Positions 50,675-59,682 of a stretch of DNA of 64,000 nt are shown piece by piece; the first letter of the stretch is position 1; each line of letters starts with the position of its first letter. The position numbers and the translations under genes are program-made. The stretch comes from Lactiplantibacillus daowaiensis (GTDB lineage Bacteria > Bacillota > Bacilli > Lactobacillales > Lactobacillaceae), in the NCBI RefSeq assembly GCF_005405085.1, contig NZ_BJDJ01000004.1, positions 86,082-150,081 of the forward strand, given 5' to 3'. The notes under the pieces are model-generated. The model saw only the letters and a list, made by a program, of their open reading frames with translations, ran no database searches and was not told the origin of the DNA.

Positions 50675-53002
50675 TTAATTCTTCACTGCAGCTTGGTTTT
50701 TCACCCAGGTTTGAAGCGCTGCAGATTTACTATACAAAAGAGTTTCTTCAGCGGCGATTTGTTGTTCGCGCAGCTGATAACTAGGGGCGTGATGTAAATC
50801 CGCTTTTTGAGGATTCGAAACTCCGTTCATGACACCATCATTTATTTTAACAAATCCCACCTCAAAAAACACCTGTATCATGAAAATAAGTAGGTTTCGT
50901 TCCAGATGGAGATGTCCAGCCACTTGGGCCAGCTGATGGTGAATGTCAACATCGTGATGTGTTGCCGTAAATTTATATAATTGACCGAACTGCTCACGAT
51001 TAGGCATGCCCGCTAAATATAGTGATTCACGTCGATACAAATATAAGGTAATTTGATTCAAAGCCACTTGCTGCAAGACGTCCGTTAAGTCAGTTAACGT
51101 ATCGGGACAATCCACAATAAACACCGGTTGCTCACCAACCGCCGCTAAAGCTGATTGGTCATTGGCTAAAATGGCCTGACTGTTTGGATTTAAGTAACTG
51201 GTCAACCGTTTTAACAAGTTTTGATGGAAGAAAATATAAACACCCGGCTGGCTAAATTGATGTGCCGTCAGATGTTGCGTACGCGCATCGATCACTTGAC
51301 TGCCTGTTACGGCTAAATCCTTTACCATAATTTGCGGTTTAGTTTGGCCATTCCATGTATTCGAACTAAGCTCACCGACCACTTGGACATTGGTTGGACT
51401 GGCTTCAATAGCACTAGCTGCAGCGCCCATTGAAAACGCAATCGCATCAACTTGTTGGTTACCATCGCTCAATTGCAACTTCAAATGTTGCTTATCAGCC
51501 CCAATTGCCCGTACTTGACTAATCTTATCCGGGTCCAGTTCAAACAACGGCGCCGGATTGTCCGTGCCAAATGGTGCCAATTGTTGTAATGCCGTCAATG
51601 TCGCTAACGAGGCATCAGCAACTTTTAACGTACCATCTAATTGTAAGCTAGCCTGCGCATGGGCGGCCAAATCTTCAGCAGTCGCGGCCGTTTCTAAAGC
51701 TGTCTTTAGCGCTGACAATTGGTCTTTCATTAACGTCAGCCCGACAGCCATATGATGGCCACCAAACGCCACTAATTGGTCACGAATCGGATCAATGGCC
51801 GCAAACAAGTTGTAGGCTTCAATACTCCGACCGCTACCTTTTAGGCGCCCATCAGCATCTTCATTTAAAACTAAGGTCGGTTTGCCGGTCGCCTCAACAA
51901 TTCGGCTAGCGACAATCCCTAAGACCCCTTCATGCCAGTTTTGACCCGTGATCACTAACGTCTGACGTGCTTGGTTAGCGGCACTTTCAGCTTGATCTAG
52001 CGCATTGGCTGCAATGTCGCGGACTAGCCCTTGGCGTTTTTCATTTAATTGATTGACCATTTGTGCTAATTCGTTAGCGCGGTCTTCATCTAAAGTGGTT
52101 AATAATTCGACGCCACTTTGCGCCGATTGGAGTCGGCCTAAAGCATTCAAGCGTGGCGCAATCCCAAAACCGATACTCGTTGCATCCAGTTTGTCTGCTT
52201 CTAAACCAGCAGCCTTAATCAAAGCGGCTAAACCTGGTCGCGTCGTTTGCTGTAAAACTTTTAAGCCTAGCGTGACAATCGTCCGATTCTCAGCCGTCAA
52301 TGACACCAAATCAGCAACAGTCCCAATCGCCGCTAAATCTAATAATTCTTCGGGAACTTCTTCCAGTAATGCCGTTGCCACTTTAAATGCGACACCCGCA
52401 CCCGATAGCTCGCCAAAGGGATACTGACCTTCGGGATGGCGTGGGTGGACGATTGCATAAGCTTGTGGTAATTCAGCAGGCAATTCATGATGATCAGTCA
52501 CGACCACATCAATCCCCTGTGCTTGAACCGCATTGATAACCGCGTTACCAGCAACCCCGTTATCGACCGTCACAAACAACTTGGTCCCCGCCTCAATCAG
52601 GCGATCAAAAGCGGCTTGGTTAGGTCCATAACCATCTTTAAAGCGATCCGGAATATAGTAATTCACGTTCGCTCCAACCTGGTCCAACGTTTCAAACATA
52701 ATTGCCGTACTCGTCAACCCATCAGCATCATAATCCCCGTAAACCGTAATTTGATCACCGGCAACAATCGCTTCTTGAATCCGATCAACAGCTTTTTGCA
52801 TATCATGCATTTGCAACGGATCATTCAATGGTTGTTGATCAGCATGTAAAAATTGCGTCGCTTGCTCCGGCGTGGTGATTCCCCGTGCCATCAACAACTT
52901 GGCAATTAGTGGCGTCACTCCGGCGGCCGTTGCTAACTCATTTAACGCCGCATCATCGATTGTCGATGTCGACGTGATCCATTTCTTTTTGGCCGCTAAC
53001 AT
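50675..53002 (-). CDS. recJ: RecJ, single-strand-specific 5'-3' exonuclease
   Basis: A 775-residue DHH-family nuclease. Motif YGDYDADGLTSTAI is near 95, DHHE in VVTDHHELPAELP near 170, and GGHHMAVGLTL marks the DHHA1 domain. An OB domain follows, and a C-terminal Gram-positive-type extension of about 200 residues fits the length. It acts in recombination and repair. The gene lies between lapA and apt. Confidence 0.97.
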   Translation of the reverse strand: MLAAKKKWITSTSTIDDAALNELATAAGVTPLIAKLLMARGITTPEQATQFLHADQQPLNDPLQMHDMQKAVDRIQEAIVAGDQITVYGDYDADGLTSTAIMFETLDQVGANVNYYIPDRFKDGYGPNQAAFDRLIEAGTKLFVTVDNGVAGNAVINAVQAQGIDVVVTDHHELPAELPQAYAIVHPRHPEGQYPFGELSGAGVAFKVATALLEEVPEELLDLAAIGTVADLVSLTAENRTIVTLGLKVLQQTTRPGLAALIKAAGLEADKLDATSIGFGIAPRLNALGRLQSAQSGVELLTTLDEDRANELAQMVNQLNEKRQGLVRDIAANALDQAESAANQARQTLVITGQNWHEGVLGIVASRIVEATGKPTLVLNEDADGRLKGSGRSIEAYNLFAAIDPIRDQLVAFGGHHMAVGLTLMKDQLSALKTALETAATAEDLAAHAQASLQLDGTLKVADASLATLTALQQLAPFGTDNPAPLFELDPDKISQVRAIGADKQHLKLQLSDGNQQVDAIAFSMGAAASAIEASPTNVQVVGELSSNTWNGQTKPQIMVKDLAVTGSQVIDARTQHLTAHQFSQPGVYIFFHQNLLKRLTSYLNPNSQAILANDQSALAAVGEQPVFIVDCPDTLTDLTDVLQQVALNQITLYLYRRESLYLAGMPNREQFGQLYKFTATHHDVDIHHQLAQVAGHLHLERNLLIFMIQVFFEVGFVKINDGVMNGVSNPQKADLHHAPSYQLREQQIAAEETLLYSKSAALQTWVKNQAAVKN

Positions 53003-53029
53003 GGCAAGCTTCCTTTCATTAATTAAATT

Positions 53030-53377
53030 TTATTTCGTCGTCACTGGCTTTTCAGTTGCCGTCCCGCGCGTTTGTTTACCTTGATTATTCAAACGTAACG
53101 TTAAACTTTTATTTTCAGCCGTTAATTTATCAATCTTAGTTTGCGCAGCTGCGAGCGCTTCTTCATGTTCAGTACGTTCTTTCGCCGCACCAACTGTGGC
53201 CATTAAAACTGCAATCACAACCCCTAAAATCAACGTGATCACAATCACTAAAATGAGCGGCCAATGAACAGCCACTATCCCAAAATTAACCCGGACTGGT
53301 TCCACATTCAAAATAGCAAAAACAACGATGACCAACACGATTCCTAATGCACTAACTAACCGCCATTGATTTTTCAT
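53030..53377 (-). CDS. LapA-domain membrane protein
   Basis: A 115-residue protein with two hydrophobic segments (about 7-25 and 38-63, the second TLILGVVIAVLMATVG), the NVEPVRVNFGIVAVHWPL loop typical of LapA (DUF1049), and a cytosolic coiled coil (about 66-100). Related E. coli LapA is tied to lipopolysaccharide assembly; in Firmicutes the function is unknown. It lies 18 bases after the SDR gene. Confidence 0.9.
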   Translation of the reverse strand: MKNQWRLVSALGIVLVIVVFAILNVEPVRVNFGIVAVHWPLILVIVITLILGVVIAVLMATVGAAKERTEHEEALAAAQTKIDKLTAENKSLTLRLNNQGKQTRGTATEKPVTTK

Positions 53378-53395
53378 TTTCCACGACCCCCATTT

Positions 53396-54187
53396 TTATT
53401 TGAAATTAAAGACTGAACCAGCTAACCAATCGCCCAATTTAGGCGCAACTTGATAACCAAGATTAGCTGCATTCATGACCCATGGTGCATTGATTTCTCG
53501 GCGATGGTGCCCGAGCTTATTCACAATTTGTTGTGCAAACTTGACTGGATTTAACGCTAACCACTTCACCGAATCTAAATAGTTGCCTGTCGGATCAGCC
53601 GTTTTGAAAAAGTCGGTCGCAATCGGTCCTGGGTTCACCGTCATAACATTGATGTGGTCGGCGCGTAATTCCAGTCGTAGCGCATTGTCATACGCAATCA
53701 ATGCGGCTTTAGTCGCGGCATAAACCGCTGACTTAGGCGTGGCAATTTTACCAGCAATTGACGCCACATTGACAATCTCACCATGCCCAGCTGAACGCAT
53801 TCGTTGCGCCGCTAACTGACTGACATACATCACACCTAACGTATTCACATGAAACATTTTCGCCATCAAAGCTGGTTTAATGGTCACAGCTGGTGCTAAG
53901 TAACCAAATCCAGCAGCGTTGATCACAATATCTAACCGACCAAACATCTCGTCAATGGTTGCAAATACGCGATCGACAGCCTTGACCGAACTAATATCTC
54001 CAGCTAAAGCAACAGCCTGACTGGCTGATAAAATCCGACATTGATCCGCAACCCGCGTTAACCGTTCCTGACGTCGGGCCATTAACACCACGTTGGCGCC
54101 AGCCGCCGCTACAGCTAAGGCCAATTGTTCACCCAAGCCACTAGAAACACCGGTGATTAATACCACTTGTCCCGTTAAATCCGTCAT
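53396..54187 (-). CDS. Short-chain dehydrogenase/reductase
   Basis: A 263-residue classical SDR. The cofactor motif GVSSGLGE is at 14-21, NAAGFGY follows, the catalytic Ser is in NVASIAGK, and the Tyr-Lys pair is in YAATK. It resembles YqjQ, which occupies the same place between rnz and recJ in bacilli. Substrate unknown. The start is 10 bases after the rnz stop. Confidence 0.92.
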   Translation of the reverse strand: MTDLTGQVVLITGVSSGLGEQLALAVAAAGANVVLMARRQERLTRVADQCRILSASQAVALAGDISSVKAVDRVFATIDEMFGRLDIVINAAGFGYLAPAVTIKPALMAKMFHVNTLGVMYVSQLAAQRMRSAGHGEIVNVASIAGKIATPKSAVYAATKAALIAYDNALRLELRADHINVMTVNPGPIATDFFKTADPTGNYLDSVKWLALNPVKFAQQIVNKLGHHRREINAPWVMNAANLGYQVAPKLGDWLAGSVFNFK

Positions 54188-54197
54188 TTCTGCTCAC

Positions 54198-55127
54198 CTA
54201 CTTTTTGATAGGCACTTCAATCAAGTCAAAGTCCCGGACAACTTTTGTATTTTTAAACACTTGTTGCGCTTGTTTTTGTAGTTCCTTAGACAACTTACCG
54301 GTATAACGTGCTGAAATGTGCGTCAACAATAATTGCGTCACCCCAGCTTGCTTAGCAACTTGCGCTGCTTGGGTACTCGTTGAATGGTAATAATTATGGG
54401 CTAACTTGCCTTCATCTTTACCAAATGTACTTTCATGAACTAAGACATCCGCATTTTGCGCCAAACTCACCGCATGATCAGTCTTCCGCGTATCACCTAG
54501 AATCGTCACGATTCGGCCCGGTTGTGGGGCAGCTAAGAAATCCTGACCATTAATTGTCCGACCATCCGGTAATGTTACGGTTTTACCCGCTTTTAATTGA
54601 CCATAAATTGGCCCGCTCGGAATATCCATTGCTTTGAGCTTTTCAGCTTGTAATTCACCCGGATGATCAGCTTCCTCAACCCGGTAGCCAAACGTCGCAA
54701 TGCGATGTTCCAAGGTTTGGCAAGAAACCTTAAACGTGGCATCTTCAAAAATAACTCCGCCATCCGTTAGTTCTTCAAACTTCAATGGATATGATAACCG
54801 GGTTCCAGATACCCGCAGCGCCGTCATCACAAAATCACGAACGCCCTTAGGACCATAAATCGTCAATGGTTCATCGCCACCTTGAAATGAGCGTGAACTT
54901 AAAAAACCGGGTAAGCCAAAAATATGGTCCCCGTGCAAATGGGTAATGAAAATCTTAGTGATTTTCCGTGGCTTTAACGTCGTCCGTAAAATTTGATGTT
55001 GGGTGCCTTCACCCACATCAAATAGCCAAACTTCATTGCGTTCATCTAACAAGCGTAATGCCGTACTTGTGACATTACGAAATTTACCCGGTGAACCAGC
55101 ACCGGTGCCTAAAAATTCTAATTGCAT
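54198..55127 (-). CDS. rnz: Rnz, ribonuclease Z
   Basis: A 309-residue metallo-beta-lactamase nuclease that matures tRNA 3' ends lacking encoded CCA. The zinc motif is [10 protein letters not shown] (HxHxDH) near 61-70. The exosite arm is around 150-190, and LLTHISARY has the late histidine. It fits with the CCA-less tRNA-Ser in this window. It heads rnz-SDR-lapA-recJ-apt behind a clear promoter. Confidence 0.97.
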   Translation of the reverse strand: MQLEFLGTGAGSPGKFRNVTSTALRLLDERNEVWLFDVGEGTQHQILRTTLKPRKITKIFITHLHGDHIFGLPGFLSSRSFQGGDEPLTIYGPKGVRDFVMTALRVSGTRLSYPLKFEELTDGGVIFEDATFKVSCQTLEHRIATFGYRVEEADHPGELQAEKLKAMDIPSGPIYGQLKAGKTVTLPDGRTINGQDFLAAPQPGRIVTILGDTRKTDHAVSLAQNADVLVHESTFGKDEGKLAHNYYHSTSTQAAQVAKQAGVTQLLLTHISARYTGKLSKELQKQAQQVFKNTKVVRDFDLIEVPIKK

Positions 55128-55163
55128 CGTTTTGTTCGTCCTTATCTGTACAGTCTGCTAATT

Positions 55164-55192
55164 ATTCTACCGAAGATAGTGGTAATTAACAA
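55164..55192 (-). promoter_or_regulatory. rnz promoter
   Basis: Minus-strand -35 TTGTTA (55187-55192), 17-base spacer and -10 TAGAAT (55164-55169). Confidence 0.65.
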
Positions 55193-55272
55193 CGATTAGT
55201 CTTTGTATTCTTTCATATAATATTGTATCATTTCAACTGGTAAAGTTTGTAACTATTTATTGAGGTGCCAAG

Positions 55273-55551
55273 ATGCGTTTAATTGATTTCAAACTCTCGA
55301 CCGTCGATTTAGATCGACAAATTCCCCTTTATTGGGAACCCGACACGGGCTTACAACCGATCCTAGACTTACGTTGGCAAACCGATCAACTGTTATTAGT
55401 GCCTAGTCAAACAGGTACGCCATTAACACTAGATCAATTTTTCGCCCGGACACGCCAGCTAAACGGTCAAGCGCCGTTACTGATTGGCACGACACCAGTC
55501 GCCCCACTCTTTGGGTATCGACTCAGTACACAACGTTTATTACTAGGTTAA
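55273..55551 (+). CDS. Hypothetical 92-residue protein
   Basis: A small cytosolic-type protein rich in Leu, Thr and Gln (MRLIDFKLSTVDLDRQIPLYW at the start). No signal peptide, membrane helix or known motif. The GAGGTGCCAAG ribosome site is good. It ends 15 bases before a lipoprotein gene on the same strand, so the two may form an operon. Family not recognised. Confidence 0.65.
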   Translation: MRLIDFKLSTVDLDRQIPLYWEPDTGLQPILDLRWQTDQLLLVPSQTGTPLTLDQFFARTRQLNGQAPLLIGTTPVAPLFGYRLSTQRLLLG

Positions 55552-55566
55552 AAGGAGTTTATTATC

Positions 55567-56337
55567 GTGAAAGAAAAATTTATTGGTGCTGGCGTACTAG
55601 CTGTTAGTTTACTATTACTAAGTGGCTGTTCATCCAGTAGCATGCCCAGCTACCATAAAGCAGCGGCTCAATTTGAAAGCAGTTCGCAAAAGACGACGTC
55701 GACCCCTAAAGATACGACGAAAGCTAGCAGTGACGCTGCCAGCGAATCGAAAACGGCAACCACGCTCAAAGATTTTAGCGTACCTAAAAAGGCGAAAACG
55801 GACAAAAATTACGTCAAAAGCGGTCAGCTCACCAAGGCGCATCAGTACACTTATGACCAAGCTGGCACCAAGGTCAGCTTGACGGAAATCAAGCCCACGA
55901 CTAAAACGTTCATTAACGGTCAAGTGAGCTTTAAATTCACACAAATTCGCATTTTAAAAAATCAGCCTAGTACGAAAAAGGCCTTAAAAATGGCTAATCA
56001 AGCGCTAAATACGGATCAAATCAAGGGAACTTATTACACGCTCCAATTGAAATATACGGTGACCAATCATCGGTCACAAACTGTCAACATCGATGGCATT
56101 ACCGCCGTCAAAACCGACCAAGGCCAAACCTTAACCCAAGCCACACAAATGTATGATGCTGGTGCCGGCCTACAATTAACCAGTGGTGCGCATAAAAATG
56201 CCTTTACCATGGCCTTAATTACGACCAATCCCACCAAGATCAAACACGTTAATGTAGTCTTAGGCGGTATCTTCACCCCTAGCGGCAAAACCCTCACCAA
56301 AGCCAGTGCCACTAAAACATTAACGATTCAAAATTAA
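55567..56337 (+). CDS. Lipoprotein with an immunoglobulin-like (DUF5067-type) domain
   Basis: A 256-residue lipoprotein. The lipobox LSGC puts the modified Cys at 21. A Ser/Thr/Lys/Ala-rich spacer (about 22-75) leads to a beta-rich domain (about 100-256), with YTLQLKYTVTNHRSQTVNIDGITAVKTDQGQTL resembling DUF5067/DUF4352 Ig-like domains. The start is GTG with AAAAGGAG 9 bases away. Anchored on the outer membrane face; function unknown. Confidence 0.8.
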   Translation: MKEKFIGAGVLAVSLLLLSGCSSSSMPSYHKAAAQFESSSQKTTSTPKDTTKASSDAASESKTATTLKDFSVPKKAKTDKNYVKSGQLTKAHQYTYDQAGTKVSLTEIKPTTKTFINGQVSFKFTQIRILKNQPSTKKALKMANQALNTDQIKGTYYTLQLKYTVTNHRSQTVNIDGITAVKTDQGQTLTQATQMYDAGAGLQLTSGAHKNAFTMALITTNPTKIKHVNVVLGGIFTPSGKTLTKASATKTLTIQN

Positions 56338-56394
56338 GCTGCTTTGAACACTAATCAAACGGTTTAACACACAGATCATCAAAATTGAAAGCAG

Positions 56395-56438
56395 TCAAAA
56401 AAAACGGTCACGCTGATTGAAAAGCGTGACCGTTTTTG
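56395..56438. terminator. Bidirectional terminator, lipoprotein / obgE
   Basis: AAAACGGTCACGCT/AGCGTGACCGTTTT stem, 6-8 base loop, A and T tracts on both sides. Confidence 0.92.
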
Positions 56439-56444
56439 ACTGGT

Positions 56445-57740
56445 TTAATCCATAAATTGGAAAGAGTAATCTAAAATTTGAATCGTATCATCGTTCTTAG
56501 CACCGGCGGCCCGTAAGGCATCGTCGATTCCCATCCCGCGCAATTGACGGGCAAAGCGCATCAAGCTTTCTTCGTGATCCAAGTTGGTCATCTTAAACAA
56601 GCGTTCCAACTTTTCACCAGACAAGACAAACAAGCCTGGTTCTGGATTATCGACAGTAAAGTCTTGATTTGGTTCAGCGGTATAATCACGATGTTGCACG
56701 TCATCAACGCCTTTAACTGGGAATTGTGGTGTCACATCTAATAAATCAGCGGTTTGTGCCAGTAAGGCTTTGATGCCTTGTTGCGTAATCGATGAAATCG
56801 GATAAATCTTGGGTGTTTCAGCCAAAGTATCATCATCTTTTAACTTTACTTCAAATTCAGCCAAGTTATCAGCTGAATCCGGCATATCCATCTTAGTCGC
56901 AACCACGATTTGTGGTCGTTTCAATAGGTCAGGATCATAGCTCGTCAATTCATGATTGATTTTCAAATAATCTTCAAACGGATCATTCTCTTCAACACCG
57001 CTCATATCAATCAGATGCAAGATAACCCGCGTCCGTTCAATATGGCGTAAGAATTGAATCCCTAGGCCAACCCCGTTAGCCGCACCTTCAATCAACCCTG
57101 GCAAGTCGGCCATAACAAAGTCGCGCCCATCATCTAACCGCACCATCCCCAAATTAGGCACTAATGTGGTAAAGTGATACGCCGCAATCTTAGGTTTAGC
57201 ACTCGTTACAACGGACAACAGCGTGGACTTACCGACGGATGGGAACCCAACTAAACCAACATCAGCTAACACTTTTAATTCCATGCGCACCGTCAGCTCA
57301 TCACCGGGTTCACCGTTTTCTGAAATTTCTGGGGCTGGATTTTTAGGACTGGCAAAATGGATATTGCCACGACCACCACGGCCACCCTTGGCAATGACCA
57401 ATTTTTGGTTCTTTTCAGTAATATCACCAATCAAATCACCCGTATCCGCATCGGTTACGACTGTCCCTAAAGGTACATTAATGATGGTATCTTTAGCAGA
57501 ACGACCAGTCATTTGCTTGATCATCCCGTTGCCACCGTTATCGGCCTTGAATTTGCGGGTATACCGGAAATCCATCAAAGTCCGTAAACCTTCATCGGCT
57601 TGTAAGACGATACTGCCACCGCGGCCACCGTCACCACCAGCAGGCCCCCCATTCGGCACGAACTTTTCGCGCCGGAATGCGACCATCCCGTTACCGCCGT
57701 TACCGGCTTTTACATCTACTTTTACTTGATCGACAAACAT
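56445..57740 (-). CDS. obgE: ObgE, GTPase of ribosome assembly and stress control
   Basis: A 431-residue GTPase. The glycine-rich Obg fold (1-158) has [19 protein letters not shown]. The G domain has GFPSVGKST at about 165 and the G3 block DLPGLIEGA. An OCT domain closes the protein. Essential; acts in 50S assembly and ppGpp-linked control. The GTG/ATG start has CAGGAG upstream. Single gene. Confidence 0.98.
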   Translation of the reverse strand: MFVDQVKVDVKAGNGGNGMVAFRREKFVPNGGPAGGDGGRGGSIVLQADEGLRTLMDFRYTRKFKADNGGNGMIKQMTGRSAKDTIINVPLGTVVTDADTGDLIGDITEKNQKLVIAKGGRGGRGNIHFASPKNPAPEISENGEPGDELTVRMELKVLADVGLVGFPSVGKSTLLSVVTSAKPKIAAYHFTTLVPNLGMVRLDDGRDFVMADLPGLIEGAANGVGLGIQFLRHIERTRVILHLIDMSGVEENDPFEDYLKINHELTSYDPDLLKRPQIVVATKMDMPDSADNLAEFEVKLKDDDTLAETPKIYPISSITQQGIKALLAQTADLLDVTPQFPVKGVDDVQHRDYTAEPNQDFTVDNPEPGLFVLSGEKLERLFKMTNLDHEESLMRFARQLRGMGIDDALRAAGAKNDDTIQILDYSFQFMD

Positions 57741-57842
57741 GTTTTTCTCCTGTTTCTTCTATATTATTTATCTACGAATCGGTTCGTGCGAAATTAGATA
57801 CCTGACCTAGTATACAAATCTTCGGCGACCACGTCAAAGTAT

Positions 57843-57858
57843 CTGCCATTTCAGGCAG
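57843..57858. repeat. Short dyad upstream of the fruR promoter
   Basis: CTGCC-6-GGCAG inverted repeat, about 70 bases upstream of the fruR -35. No T tract. Purpose unknown. Confidence 0.3.
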
Positions 57859-57889
57859 TTTCACCATCGATGACTGATTCAGTGACGGC

Positions 57890-57935
57890 TTTTGAGCTTT
57901 TTTGACGTTTTTTGAAGGTTTTTGTTGCGTTTTGA
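57890..57935 (+). repeat. Five-copy 10-base-phased TTTTGA array at the fruR promoter
   Basis: TTTTGA begins at 57890, 57900, 57910 and 57930, and TTTTGT at 57920: one unit per exact 10 bases. The array runs from about -70 into the -35. Either a multi-copy regulator site or phased T tracts bending the DNA. Confidence 0.8.
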
Positions 57936-57953
57936 TAGCTAAGCGTGTATATT
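57925..57953 (+). promoter_or_regulatory. fruR-fruK-fruA promoter
   Basis: -35 TTGCGT (57925-57930), 17-base spacer and -10 TATATT with a TG-type extension (57948-57953). Confidence 0.65.
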
Positions 57954-57969
57954 AATCTTCGGAGGGATT

Positions 57970-57983
57970 TGAAAGTGCTTACA
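57970..57983 (+). promoter_or_regulatory. Candidate cre (CcpA) site over the fruR start codon
   Basis: TGAAAGTGCTTACA matches 13 of 14 positions of the cre pattern TGWAANCGNTNWCA. It includes the GTG start. Roadblock-type carbon catabolite control is plausible. Confidence 0.55.
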
Positions 57984-58733
57984 GAAGAACGACAACAATA
58001 CATTTTAAATACGATCCGTTTCAAGGGCATTATTAAAATCAAGGATATTTGTTCCAAAACTAGTTGTTCTGAATCAACCGCTCGCCGGGATTTACAACAA
58101 TTAGAGGAACAGGGTGAATTATTGCGCGTCCACGGTGGCGCTAAATATATGAACTCACTCCAAGAAGAACCTGCCATGAACGACAAAGTTTCGCGTAATG
58201 TGGATGCTAAAGACCGCATTGCCCAGCAAGCTGTTGCCAATATTCAGGTTGATGATGTGATTTATCTCGATGCCGGTACGTCAACGCTCGCGATGATCCA
58301 TCATTTAAATCCCGGCTTCAACTTGCGCGTCGTGACCAACGGGGTCGTCCATGCTCCAGCACTCGCTGACATGGGCATTAAGACCTACCTACTTGGTGGT
58401 AATTTGAAAGGCACCACTAAAGCGGTCATCGGCCCAGAAGCCGTCAAGTCGTTACAGGAATATCGGTTCAACAAGGTTTTCTTAGGTATTAATGGGGTGC
58501 ATCCCAAGTTTGGGTTGACCACCCCCGACCCCGACGAAGCGATCGTTAAAAAAACAGCCATCGACCAAAGTGAAGAAAGCTTCATTTTGGCTGATAACAC
58601 TAAATTCGACCACGTTTCGTTTGCGCGGGTCGGCGATCTAAGCAGTGCGACGATCGTCACTGACCAGTTGACCCCAATGTTGGCCGAACAATATCAACCA
58701 TTAACTACCATTCAGGAGGTAAAGAACTCATGA
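57975..58733 (+). CDS. fruR: FruR, DeoR-family repressor of the fructose operon
   Basis: A 252-residue DeoR regulator. The N-terminal helix-turn-helix (about 1-57) reads LTEERQQYILNTIRFKGIIKIKDI with CSESTARRDLQQLEEQGEL. A sugar-phosphate-sensing domain follows, with YLDAGTST and VVTNGV motifs; fructose-1-phosphate is the usual inducer. I start at GTG 57975, 8 bases after GGAGGG, not at the ATG 30 bases earlier, which lies inside the promoter. It overlaps fruK by 4 bases. Confidence 0.95.
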   Translation: MLTEERQQYILNTIRFKGIIKIKDICSKTSCSESTARRDLQQLEEQGELLRVHGGAKYMNSLQEEPAMNDKVSRNVDAKDRIAQQAVANIQVDDVIYLDAGTSTLAMIHHLNPGFNLRVVTNGVVHAPALADMGIKTYLLGGNLKGTTKAVIGPEAVKSLQEYRFNKVFLGINGVHPKFGLTTPDPDEAIVKKTAIDQSEESFILADNTKFDHVSFARVGDLSSATIVTDQLTPMLAEQYQPLTTIQEVKNS

Positions 58734-59647
58734 TTTACACCATCACCGTCAATCCTGCGATTGATTACGTGGTTCAATTACCAGCCATGCAACTCGGCAG
58801 TGTTAACCGTTTGGCCCACACCGCCAAGTTACCCGGTGGTAAAGGCATCAACGTCTCACAAATTTTAAATGACCTCGAACAACCTAACGTTGCTTTGGGC
58901 TTCGTTGGTGGTTTCACCGGCGCCTTTGTGACCGATGCGTTAAAAGCTAAGGGCTTAACGTGTCAATTTACTAAGATTGCTGATGACACCCGCATTAATG
59001 TTAAGATTCACGCCGAACAAGAAACTGAATTAAACGGTGCCGGTCCTGACATTACAAGCGCTGAAGTTGATGCTTTCTATCAAGAATTGGCCCATCTGAC
59101 ACCTGACGATGTGGTTGTGATGTCTGGGAGTTTAACACCAAGCTTACCTGATTCATTCTATTATGACATTATTCAAAAAGTTAAAGCTGCTGGTGCAAAC
59201 TTCGTCATCGACACTACTGGCGAAGCGTTGAAAAAGACTTTGCCTAGTCAACCATTAGTCGTCAAGCCAAATAATCATGAATTGGCCGCTTACTACGACA
59301 CCACGTTCAATAGCCAAGCTGACATTATCGCGGCTGGCCAACGCATGCTTGGTGAAGGCGCGCAACATGTCTTGATTTCGATGGCTGGTGATGGTGGTCT
59401 CTTGATTACCCCGGACCACGTTTACTTTAGCCCCGCACCTAAGGGCCACGTCATCAACTCCGTTGGCGCTGGTGATTCGATGATTGGTGGCTTCGTTGGG
59501 ACCTTTGCTAAAACGCATGATGCCATTGAAAGTTTCCGTTATGGCTTAGCTTGTGGTTCAGCAACTGCCTTCTCTGAAGACATCGCAACGCGGGCCAAAA
59601 TCGATGAGATCTTGCCACTGATTAAGATTGAAGACTTAACTAACTAA
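58730..59647 (+). CDS. fruK: FruK, 1-phosphofructokinase
   Basis: A 305-residue PfkB-family kinase converting fructose-1-phosphate to fructose-1,6-bisphosphate. It opens MIYTITVNPAIDYVVQL, has the substrate loop LPGGKGINVS, and the C-terminal catalytic SVGAGDSMIGGF. The ATG overlaps the fruR stop (ATGA). Confidence 0.97.
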   Translation: MIYTITVNPAIDYVVQLPAMQLGSVNRLAHTAKLPGGKGINVSQILNDLEQPNVALGFVGGFTGAFVTDALKAKGLTCQFTKIADDTRINVKIHAEQETELNGAGPDITSAEVDAFYQELAHLTPDDVVVMSGSLTPSLPDSFYYDIIQKVKAAGANFVIDTTGEALKKTLPSQPLVVKPNNHELAAYYDTTFNSQADIIAAGQRMLGEGAQHVLISMAGDGGLLITPDHVYFSPAPKGHVINSVGAGDSMIGGFVGTFAKTHDAIESFRYGLACGSATAFSEDIATRAKIDEILPLIKIEDLTN

Positions 59648-59682
59648 TTGAATTCTAGTTCCAGAAAGGACTGTACACACAC

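Noticed and set aside
57851..58240. 129-codon minus-strand frame over the fruR start
   Set aside because: Antisense to fruR and its promoter, without start signals.
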